Shown here piece by piece: positions 24,716 through 30,267 of a DNA stretch of 35,922 nucleotides. The translations under genes and the position numbers were made by a program. Numbering within the stretch: the first letter of the stretch is position 1; every line of letters starts with the position of its first letter. Below the pieces are notes generated by a model. The model worked only from the letters and a program-made list of their open reading frames with translations. It did not search any database and had not been told where the DNA came from. This DNA is from Methylococcales bacterium (GTDB taxonomy: Bacteria > Pseudomonadota > Gammaproteobacteria > Methylococcales > Methylomonadaceae): positions 1 through 35,922 of the forward strand of contig JAURYI010000112.1 in the NCBI GenBank assembly GCA_030654015.1, given 5' to 3'.

Positions 24716-25834
24716 ATGGCTATCGAAACAGGCGTTTTACAACGTTATTCACAAGGCGCGGAAGCGGTACAAGCCGATTTATGCTGTCCTGTGGATTATG
24801 ACCGTGAATTGTTGGCGTTATTGCCGCAGGAAATTATTGAAAAAGATTATGGTTGTGGCGATCCTTCGCGTTATGTACAAAAAGGCGATGTGGTGCTGGA
24901 TTTGGGTTCAGGTTCAGGCAAAATTTGTTATATGGCAGCGCAGTTAGTCGGCGACACGGGTAAAGTCATCGGCGTGGATATGAATGATGATATGCTGGCA
25001 TTAGCGCGTAAATATCAAACGGAAATGGCGCACAAAATAGGTTCAGCGAATGTTGAATTTGTAAAAGGGCAAATTCAGGATTTAGCCTTGGATTTAAGTG
25101 CGTTAGATAAACATTTACAAGAAAATCCAATCACTACTGCGGAAGACGTGATTCATTTACGCGCTTGGCAAGAAAAACAGCGCAAAGAATCGCCTCTAAT
25201 TGCCGATAATTCAGTGGATTTAGTGGTTTCTAATTGCGTGCTTAATCTGGTGCATGACAGCGACAAAGAACAATTAATTCAAGAGATTTTCCGCGTCACG
25301 AAAGCAGGTGGACGGGTGGCTATTTCGGATATTGTCAGTGACGAACCCGTGCCTGAGCATTTAAAAGCCGATACCCATTTATGGAGTGGCTGTATTTCTG
25401 GGGCGTTGCAAGAACATGAGTTTTTAGAAGCCTTTGTTGCCGCAGGTTTTGTGGCAGTTGCTTATGACAAATGGGAAAGTACGGCGTGGCAGGTGGTTGA
25501 AGGCATTGAATTTCGTTCTGTCACCATTACCGCTATCAAACCACACAATGAACCCTGTTTAGACAAAGGTCATGCAGTGATTTATCGTGGGCCTTTTTCT
25601 AAAGTGTATGATGATGAAGGTCATGTTTTTTATCGTGGGCAACGCATGGCGGTGTGTGAGCGCAGTTGTAAATTGCTGACCAGTGGCGCATACACTGATC
25701 ATTTTATTGGCATTGCCCCCGTGCAGGAACAAACTCCACAAAGCTGGTGTCATGCGTCGGGTACAGTAAGACCAGCCGCAGAAACCAAAGGCGCGGCGCA
25801 TAAAGCAGACTGTGCATCATCGGGTTGTTGTTAA
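24716..25834 (+). CDS. arsM: ArsM, arsenite S-adenosylmethionine methyltransferase (arsenosugar type)
   Basis: A 372-residue class I SAM methyltransferase that methylates As(III). The SAM-binding motif is VLDLGSGSGK (60-69). Candidate arsenic-binding cysteines are Cys23/24 (ADLCCPVDYD), Cys47 (DYGCGDPS), the SNCVLNLV cysteine and WSGCISGAL. After the methyltransferase core (to about 270) it has an extension of about 100 residues with CERSCKLL and a final CASSGCC that looks like a metal-binding tail. The GGAG site precedes its ATG. Downstream of arsS, as is typical for arsenosugar loci; it supplies the methylated arsenical. Confidence 0.92.
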   Translation: MAIETGVLQRYSQGAEAVQADLCCPVDYDRELLALLPQEIIEKDYGCGDPSRYVQKGDVVLDLGSGSGKICYMAAQLVGDTGKVIGVDMNDDMLALARKYQTEMAHKIGSANVEFVKGQIQDLALDLSALDKHLQENPITTAEDVIHLRAWQEKQRKESPLIADNSVDLVVSNCVLNLVHDSDKEQLIQEIFRVTKAGGRVAISDIVSDEPVPEHLKADTHLWSGCISGALQEHEFLEAFVAAGFVAVAYDKWESTAWQVVEGIEFRSVTITAIKPHNEPCLDKGHAVIYRGPFSKVYDDEGHVFYRGQRMAVCERSCKLLTSGAYTDHFIGIAPVQEQTPQSWCHASGTVRPAAETKGAAHKADCASSGCC

Positions 25835-25853
25835 AAAAGATTGAGGCTTAATT

Positions 25854-26741
25854 ATGTCATCCAAAACCAAGATTGATGATTTATTACCCACGCTGTATTC
25901 GATGGCGTTTTTGGTTGAAGCGCGTGATGCTTATACGGGCGGGCATTTATGGCGAGTGTCACAATTGGTCGCACGTTTAGCGTTGGCGGCTGGATTATCG
26001 CGTAAAGAAGCGGCGACAGCGGCATTAGGTGGCTTTTTACATGATTTGGGCAAAGTGGGCGTACCCGATGCTATTTTAAACAAAACGGATAAGTTGACTG
26101 ATACTGAATATGCCATTATCAAAACTCATCCTGACGTGGGCGTTCGTGTGTTACATGGACACCCACTTGCCGCGCTGGTTCATGATGCGGTGTTGAGTCA
26201 CCATGAACGTGTTGATGGGCGGGGTTATCCTAACGGTATTACAGAAGGGGCAATCTCCCAAGCGGCTAAAATGGTTAGCTTGGCAGATGCGTTTGATGCC
26301 ATGACTAGCAGTCGCCCGTATCGTGCGGGTATGCCATTAGAGGCAGCTTTAGAGCAAATTAAAATAAACTTAGGCGGTCAGTTTGACAAAAAACTGGGTG
26401 AACGGTTTATTGCCTTAGGTCGTGCGGGTGAATTAGACGTTATTGTTGGACACAGTGATGCGGGTATTCCGTTACATAGTTGTCCAATGTGCGGGCCTGT
26501 AGTCGTGGTTAAACGTGAACAAAAAGTAGGTGATGCGGTGTATTGCCGAGTTTGTGGTAATGAATTTCACTTAGCTGAAAATAATAACCACGTTTTACAA
26601 CTTGAACCCACCCATAAAAAAGGCACGCCAGCGGATTTAATCATGGATATAGATTATCCACTGCTTGAGCAACTGATTGAAAATACCGCCCCGTATTTAG
26701 CCACTGGCAAAAGCCATTGGTGGAATGGGCGTGGCGAGTGA
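25854..26741 (+). CDS. HD-GYP domain protein with C-terminal zinc ribbon
   Basis: A 295-residue protein. Residues 10-190 form an HD-GYP phosphodiesterase-like domain: HLWRVSQLVARLALAAGL, the HD pair in FLHDLGKVGVPD (63-64), HHERVDGRGYP (116-126, a complete HHExxDGxGYP), and SLADAFDAMTSSRPYR. Residues 205-245 are a zinc ribbon (Cys210, Cys213, Cys231, Cys234 in two CxxC knuckles). HD-GYP enzymes usually hydrolyse cyclic di-nucleotides; no sensor domain is fused. In an arsenosugar operon it could instead be a phosphohydrolase acting on the nucleotide or sugar intermediate. Twenty nt after arsM. Confidence 0.85.
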   Translation: MSSKTKIDDLLPTLYSMAFLVEARDAYTGGHLWRVSQLVARLALAAGLSRKEAATAALGGFLHDLGKVGVPDAILNKTDKLTDTEYAIIKTHPDVGVRVLHGHPLAALVHDAVLSHHERVDGRGYPNGITEGAISQAAKMVSLADAFDAMTSSRPYRAGMPLEAALEQIKINLGGQFDKKLGERFIALGRAGELDVIVGHSDAGIPLHSCPMCGPVVVVKREQKVGDAVYCRVCGNEFHLAENNNHVLQLEPTHKKGTPADLIMDIDYPLLEQLIENTAPYLATGKSHWWNGRGE

Positions 26742-26768
26742 ATTGTGAATCTATTTTAGGCTATCATC

Positions 26769-27317
26769 ATGAATGAATCTTACTCTTCAACAAACTGCGA
26801 AGTTTGCCCACTACATAAAGCAACACATGGATTGCTTGAGCTTATCCAGCAAACATCCTGCTGGTTTGAACGTAATACCGTTGGCTTTGCTCCGCTATTA
26901 CTGAGATTGCTAGTAGCGTATGAATTTTTAGAAGCGGGGCTAGAAAAAGTTTCAGGCGAAAATTGGTTTGCTGATTTAGCGTTTCCTTTTCCGTTTAACT
27001 TATTGCCACCTGATGTAAGCTGGGGGTTATCAATGGGGCTAGAGATTATCGCGCCTATTGCGTTGATTTTAGGACTGGCTACCCGCTTTTTTAGTTTTTC
27101 ATTAATTACTTTAACCATTGTCGCTATCGCTGCCGTGCATTTACCGACTGAATGGCATTCATTAACAGAATTATGGAAAGGTTATGCCATTACCGATAAA
27201 GGCTACGGCAATTACAAACTGCCGTTAATGTATTTATTCATGCTAACGTCTTTGTTATTGAGTGGCTCTGGGCGGTTGAGTCTGGATGCGTGGTTGATTC
27301 AACAGCGATTAAAATAG
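26769..27317 (+). CDS. DoxX family membrane protein
   Basis: A 182-residue DoxX-like protein with four helices: PLLLRLLVAYEFLEAGLEKVSG, LSMGLEIIAPIALILGLATRF, LITLTIVAIAAVH and PLMYLFMLTSLLLSG. The N-terminus carries CEVCPLHKATH (Cys10, Cys13 and two His), a possible metal site not typical of every DoxX. DoxX proteins are a regular fourth member of MNIO (bufABCD) operons, where they are thought to be an electron-transfer or membrane component. Here it is 10 kb from bufC but in the same gene series, which supports treating the two blocks as one system. Confidence 0.85.
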   Translation: MNESYSSTNCEVCPLHKATHGLLELIQQTSCWFERNTVGFAPLLLRLLVAYEFLEAGLEKVSGENWFADLAFPFPFNLLPPDVSWGLSMGLEIIAPIALILGLATRFFSFSLITLTIVAIAAVHLPTEWHSLTELWKGYAITDKGYGNYKLPLMYLFMLTSLLLSGSGRLSLDAWLIQQRLK

Positions 27318-27335
27318 ACGTTATTCTGCACGGCA

Positions 27336-27734
27336 ATGTCAGAAAAACCATTAACCATTCATAGATCTGCAAAAGAAGCGGGGATTAGTATTGAAACGAT
27401 ACGCTATTATCAACGTATCGGTCTGATTGAAAAACCTGAAAAACCGTTGTCGAGCTATCGCGTTTATTCTAAAGAAACAATTACACGATTGCTTTTTATC
27501 CAACGCGCTAAAGAACTTGGATTCAGTCTTGCTGAAATTTCCACTCTTTTAGCCTTGGGTGATGGCAGATGCTCAGAAACACGCGAACTTGCTGAACACA
27601 AGTTAGAACTTATCAACAGCAAACTTCACGATTTGCAAGCCATAGCCTGTACCTTGGAAAAATTGATTCAATCTTGTGAATCCAATTCAACCCACCAAGA
27701 CTGCCCTATCATTACTGCTATTTTGAAAAGATAA
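27336..27734 (+). CDS. merR: MerR, Hg(II)-type transcriptional regulator
   Basis: A 132-residue MerR-family activator. The N-terminal winged helix reads KEAGISIETIRYYQRIGLI and YRVYSKETITRLLFIQRAKELGFSL, with a dimerising helix after it. Cys79, Cys114 and Cys123 have the spacing of the three mercury ligands of Tn501 MerR (82, 117, 126: gaps of 35 and 9), in DGRCSE, IQSCES and HQDCPIITAI; an extra Cys105 is present. It is co-directional with, and probably read through from, the arsenosugar genes, rather than divergent as in classical mer operons. Its likely operator lies 8 nt after its stop codon and drives the Cys-rich genes downstream. Confidence 0.92.
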   Translation: MSEKPLTIHRSAKEAGISIETIRYYQRIGLIEKPEKPLSSYRVYSKETITRLLFIQRAKELGFSLAEISTLLALGDGRCSETRELAEHKLELINSKLHDLQAIACTLEKLIQSCESNSTHQDCPIITAILKR

Positions 27735-27741
27735 ACGTTAC

Positions 27742-27773
27742 TTGACTCTGTACTTAGGTACGGAGTTTATACT
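27742..27773 (+). promoter_or_regulatory. MerR-type operator-promoter with 20-bp spacer
   Basis: TTGACT (27742-27747) and TATACT (27768-27773) are separated by exactly 20 bp. That is the overlong spacer on which MerR activators act by untwisting DNA. Across it lies the dyad ACTCTGTAC-TTAG-GTACGGAGT (27745-27766; 8 of 9 pairs), close to known mer operators with their GTAC/GTACGG cores. Confidence 0.88.
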
Positions 27774-27815
27774 TATCACTAGCATTGACAGCGTATGGGT
27801 TAATTAAGAAAGAAA

Positions 27816-27851
27816 ATGACTCAATATAGAAAAGTAATTTATACAAAATGA
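27816..27851 (+). CDS. Possible 11-residue leader peptide
   Basis: ATG at 27816 opens an 11-codon frame reading MTQYRKVIYTK, preceded by AAGAAAG. Its TGA overlaps the ATG of the next gene (ATGA). As that gene has no good ribosome site of its own, coupling through this leader is plausible. It may equally be chance. Confidence 0.35.
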   Translation: MTQYRKVIYTK

Positions 27852-28156
27852 ACTCCAAGCGTTTTAATCCACGATCTGGCATTGTTATTTTCGTAATAGC
27901 CGTTTTATGTAACGTTGTTATGTTGCATCAATGGCTATCTTCAGCCTGTTGCCAAAAAATGGTTAGTTGCCAAAGCTCAATGCGCTGTTCAACAAGTGGA
28001 TGCTATGATTGTGTGAAAACGCCTGTAATGGTTGGGGCGAATTTTAATGATTTAGTTAGACCAACGATTAACATTCCATCGCCAATCATAGAAAACATTG
28101 AATATGTTAATCAAGAAATATGGCACCCTCCAAAAGAAAGAATTGTTTTTTCCTAA
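27848..28156 (+). CDS. Cys-rich membrane-anchored protein of unknown function
   Basis: A 102-residue protein I cannot assign to a family. One hydrophobic helix near the N-terminus (GIVIFVIAVLCNVVMLHQW, about 11-29) is followed by a compact cluster of six cysteines between residues 34 and 55 (ACCQK, VSCQ, MRCST, GCYDC), then a Cys-free tail with Pro-rich segments (TINIPSPIIENIEY, EIWHPPKERIVF). The helix is more likely an uncleaved anchor than a signal, putting the Cys cluster on the periplasmic face. First full gene after the MerR operator, so it is predicted to be mercury- or thiophile-induced; a periplasmic metal trap would fit. Weak ribosome site, possibly coupled to the short leader. Confidence 0.68.
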   Translation: MNSKRFNPRSGIVIFVIAVLCNVVMLHQWLSSACCQKMVSCQSSMRCSTSGCYDCVKTPVMVGANFNDLVRPTINIPSPIIENIEYVNQEIWHPPKERIVFS

Positions 28157-28190
28157 ATCAACCCATTATTAATCTTTAGAGGTAAAAATC

Positions 28191-28319
28191 ATGAAAAAAA
28201 TAATCAAAAGTATCGCAACTGTTGTGCTTTTTCTTTGTTCAATGACTGCATTCGCTGACAGCTCTTGCTGTGGCGATGGTCAAGTGGAAGCTTGTTGCAT
28301 AGACAAATGTTGTGATTAA
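28191..28319 (+). CDS. 42-residue exported peptide with three Cys-Cys pairs
   Basis: A very small gene with a good ribosome site (AGAGGT, about 8 nt before ATG). Residues 1-22 are a clear signal peptide (MKKIIKSIATVVLFL, then CSMTAFA before D). The predicted mature peptide is only about 20 residues with six cysteines as three vicinal pairs: SSCCGDG, EACCIDK and CCD at the C-terminus, with several acidic residues. That composition resembles a miniature metallothionein or a MerP-like scavenger without the HMA fold. It sits between the Cys-rich anchored protein and the MerC-like fusion in the MerR-controlled unit. I know of no named family; a modified RiPP is possible too. Confidence 0.72.
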   Translation: MKKIIKSIATVVLFLCSMTAFADSSCCGDGQVEACCIDKCCD

Positions 28320-28364
28320 GTAAGGTGGCTTTTGCAATTCATTAAGTTGCTCAAGCCTACTGCT

Positions 28365-28390
28365 GCGCCTGTGCATTTATGCTCAGGCGC
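28365..28390 (+). terminator. Stem-loop between the Cys-rich peptide and merC-like genes
   Basis: GCGCCTG (28365-28371) pairs with CAGGCGC (28384-28390), extended inward by GCA/TGC across a T-T mismatch, with a TTTA loop, and followed by a T-rich stretch (TTTCTTT). It could be a partial terminator that raises peptide over transporter transcript. Confidence 0.5.
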
Positions 28391-28417
28391 GGTTTCTTTC
28401 CTTAAGGTGTCGTAAAA

Positions 28418-28999
28418 ATGAAAAACACTCTTGATAAATTCGGTACATTCGGCACATTGCTTGCCGCACTAATCGCCGCTCCAGCCTGTTGTTTGCCACT
28501 GCTGGCTTCTGTTGGGGCGGCTCTTGGTTTTGGGGTATTTGCGCGTTACAACACAATGCTTACTTATCTGCTGCAATTTTCTGTTGTGTTGGCTGTTATT
28601 GGTGCTTTTATAGGTTTTCGCCAGCATCATAACTACAAGCCATTGGTACTTGCTACACTCAGTGCGATAGGTATTTTTTATGCTTACAACGTACAGTTAT
28701 CGCAAGTTTTAGTTTATTCCAGTCTGTTAGGTTTAATAGCCGCCGCAATTTGGAACAGCATCGAAGGGCGTAAGTGTGCTACTTGCACACCCAATACACT
28801 TAAATTGCAATCCACGCTGACCTGTCCATTATGTGGTTATCAGTGTACTGAAACCATGCCTACCGATGCTTGTTGGTATTTTTACGAATGTCATGGCTGT
28901 AAGGCATTGCTTAAACCAAAAGCGGGGGATTGTTGTGTGTTTTGTAGCTTTGGTTCAGTGAAGTGTCCACCTATACAAAACGGAACGTGCGGATGCTAA
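28418..28999 (+). CDS. MerC-like membrane protein fused to a GDCCVxC domain
   Basis: A 193-residue two-part protein. Residues 1-115 are a four-helix membrane domain like MerC/MerT, with the vicinal Cys pair in a first helix (ALIAAPACCLPLLASVGAAL, Cys24-25). Residues 130-193 match the small GDCCVxC family: LTCPLCGYQCTETMPTDACWYFYECHGC, then GDCCVFCSFGSVKCPPIQ (Cys172, 173 and 176), ending GTCGC. GDCCVxC proteins usually stand alone at about 70 residues and sometimes contain selenocysteine; here all are Cys. The membrane part should carry Hg(II) inward and the soluble part could receive it. It overlaps the sigma gene by 7 nt. Confidence 0.82.
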   Translation: MKNTLDKFGTFGTLLAALIAAPACCLPLLASVGAALGFGVFARYNTMLTYLLQFSVVLAVIGAFIGFRQHHNYKPLVLATLSAIGIFYAYNVQLSQVLVYSSLLGLIAAAIWNSIEGRKCATCTPNTLKLQSTLTCPLCGYQCTETMPTDACWYFYECHGCKALLKPKAGDCCVFCSFGSVKCPPIQNGTCGC

Positions 29000-29556
29000 A
29001 GGACTTAAACAATCATCGAACCATCCTGTTACGTTACGCATTGTTACAGTTGCATGATGAAGCGGTTGCCGAAGACGCGGTACAAGAAACACTATTGGCA
29101 GCCTTGCAAACAGGTGACAGTTTCCGAAGTGAATCAGCGGTTAGAACGTGGTTGATTGGTATTCTAAAGCACAAAATCGCTGACCATTACCGTGCGACTG
29201 AACGGCATTATTCGATGGAATCTTCCAATGATGACGAAGACCAGAATGAAGCCTTAGAGCAATTGATATTTAACGGCAAAGGTCGTTGGATAGGCGCACC
29301 GAGTGCGTGGAATAACCCAGACCACGCTTTAGAGCAGGATGAGTTTTGGGCGGTATTTGAGTGGTGTCAAAAAAATTTATCAGAACAACACGGACGGGCT
29401 TTTATGCTGCGTGAAATAGTCGGATTGGAAACCGAAGAAATTTGCGAAGATATGAACATTAGCCACAGTGCTTGCCGCGTCTATTTACACAGAGCGCGGC
29501 TAGGACTGCGTGAATGTTTAGAACAACGTTGGTTTAATGCAAAGAGAGAGTTATGA
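28993..29556 (+). CDS. ECF-like sigma-70 factor (TIGR02943-like)
   Basis: A 187-residue sigma factor. Region 2 reads LLRYALLQLHDEAVAEDAVQETLLAAL and TWLIGILKHKIADHYR; the linker contains RWIGAPSAWNNPDHALEQDEFW; region 4 is MLREIVGLETEEICEDMNISHSACRVYLHRARLGLRECLEQRWF. The GAPSAWxNPD linker is typical of the TIGR02943 group. An upstream GTG (28963) is open, but the ATG at 28993, overlapping the previous stop, gives the family-length product. Controlled by the MerR promoter, it could relay the metal signal to other genes. It overlaps the anti-sigma gene by 4 nt. Confidence 0.9.
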   Translation: MLKDLNNHRTILLRYALLQLHDEAVAEDAVQETLLAALQTGDSFRSESAVRTWLIGILKHKIADHYRATERHYSMESSNDDEDQNEALEQLIFNGKGRWIGAPSAWNNPDHALEQDEFWAVFEWCQKNLSEQHGRAFMLREIVGLETEEICEDMNISHSACRVYLHRARLGLRECLEQRWFNAKREL

Positions 29557-29732
29557 AAACCTGTAAAGACATTAGTGAGCTGTTATCAGACAGTATGGAT
29601 CGTCCCTTAACATGGCGGGAACGCTGGGCAGTGCGGCTGCATTTATTGATGTGTCGCCATTGTTCGCGTTTTCAGAACCACCTGCATTTTTTGCACAAAG
29701 CAGCAGGGCGTTACTACCTAAATAAACGATAG
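29553..29732 (+). CDS. Small zinc-finger (zf-HC2-like) anti-sigma candidate
   Basis: A 59-residue protein. The core is MKTCKDISELLSDSMDRPL followed by RLHLLMCRHCSRFQNHL, giving the His-x3-Cys-x2-Cys zinc motif of ZAS/zf-HC2 anti-sigma factors. There is no membrane helix, unlike larger anti-sigmas, so it would be a soluble, thiol-redox or metal-responsive antagonist of the sigma factor whose gene it overlaps by 4 nt (ATGA). Release of zinc or oxidation of the pair could free the sigma factor; inference from ZAS biology. Too short to be picked up by many gene finders. Confidence 0.85.
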   Translation: MKTCKDISELLSDSMDRPLTWRERWAVRLHLLMCRHCSRFQNHLHFLHKAAGRYYLNKR

Positions 29733-29788
29733 TTTTGTAGGGTAGATAGGTTTTAAAAATTAATATTCATGCAAGTTATTGATTTTAA

Positions 29789-29865
29789 TGGTGTCCCCGA
29801 TAGGAATCGAACCTACAACCTGCCCCTTAGGAGGGGGCTGCGCTATCCAGTTGCGCCACGAGGAC
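29789..29865 (-). tRNA. tRNA-Arg (CCT anticodon)
   Basis: A cloverleaf folds on the minus strand. The acceptor starts GTCCTCG and ends CGGGGACA with an encoded CCA (29791-29789). The D arm is GCGCAACTGGATAGCGC, and the anticodon arm is GCCCC-CTCCTAA-GGGGC, giving anticodon CCT that reads AGG. The T arm carries the TTCGATTC loop. 77 nt including CCA. Confidence 0.95.
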
Positions 29866-29880
29866 TTTGTGCGGATGAAT

Positions 29881-29913
29881 AAACCTGCGCGGTTTTTAAA
29901 ACTTCGCAGGTTT
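29881..29913. repeat. 33-nt palindromic repeat, copy 2
   Basis: The left arm AAACCTGCGCGGTTTT and the right arm AAAACTTCGCAGGTTT flank one T, with two imperfect positions. Same length, same ends and same centre as the perfect copy at 10962-10994. It lies downstream of the DUF7230-like gene and before the tRNA gene. Confidence 0.75.
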
Positions 29914-29929
29914 TAAATAAGCTGATTTC

Positions 29930-30148
29930 TTAACTGTGGACGTGTTGAACAGCAGGGAAACAAAAAGCTGCTTTAATCACTCTGACTAGAATGATTAAAG
30001 AAGCCTCCTGCTTCCTGTGTTTTGCGTTGCGGCGGTAGTGGTTTTTATCAGCAAATACGCAGGCTTTGTTAAATTGCCGTGCGAATTTTGCGACGGGGTT
30101 TTGCAGGGTTGCGGGTTCGGGCAACTGCGGATTTTTACGTTTTTTCAT
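29930..30148 (-). CDS. Small basic DUF7230-like protein
   Basis: A 72-residue, strongly basic protein. The conserved-looking core NPVAKFARQFNKACVFADK, then YRRNAKHRKQEASLI, resembles a small conserved proteobacterial family (DUF7230-like, recalled from memory, not searched). The start KKRKNPQLPEP is preceded by an AAGAGCT-like ribosome site. Function unknown; the charge suggests RNA or ribosome contact. It is transcribed away from mnmG with a palindrome in the shared upstream region. Confidence 0.72.
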   Translation of the reverse strand: MKKRKNPQLPEPATLQNPVAKFARQFNKACVFADKNHYRRNAKHRKQEASLIILVRVIKAAFCFPAVQHVHS

Positions 30149-30184
30149 GGTTAGCTCTTATAATAGTGTTGACGTTGTTGTGTA

Positions 30185-30217
30185 ATGACTGCCAGTCCTT
30201 TAAGGACTGGCAGTCAT
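30185..30217. repeat. 33-nt perfect palindrome upstream of mnmG
   Basis: A 16+1+16 perfect inverted repeat. The left arm is ATGACTGCCAGTCCTT and the right arm its exact complement. It has the same design and length as the repeats at 10962 and 29881 but a different sequence. It lies in a divergent promoter region, so a terminator role is unlikely here. Confidence 0.7.
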
Positions 30218-30267
30218 GTGTTAATAACACGCGGTAATTATAGCACTGGCTTAGAGTAGAAAAACTT

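Noticed and set aside
24642-24947. A 101-codon plus-strand frame across the arsS-arsM junction
   Set aside because: It overlaps two well-supported genes in another frame and has no recognisable motif.
28963-28992. Ten-residue N-terminal extension of the sigma factor from a GTG
   Set aside because: It lies fully inside the GDCCVxC coding region; the ATG overlapping the previous stop gives a usual-length protein and a typical operon overlap.
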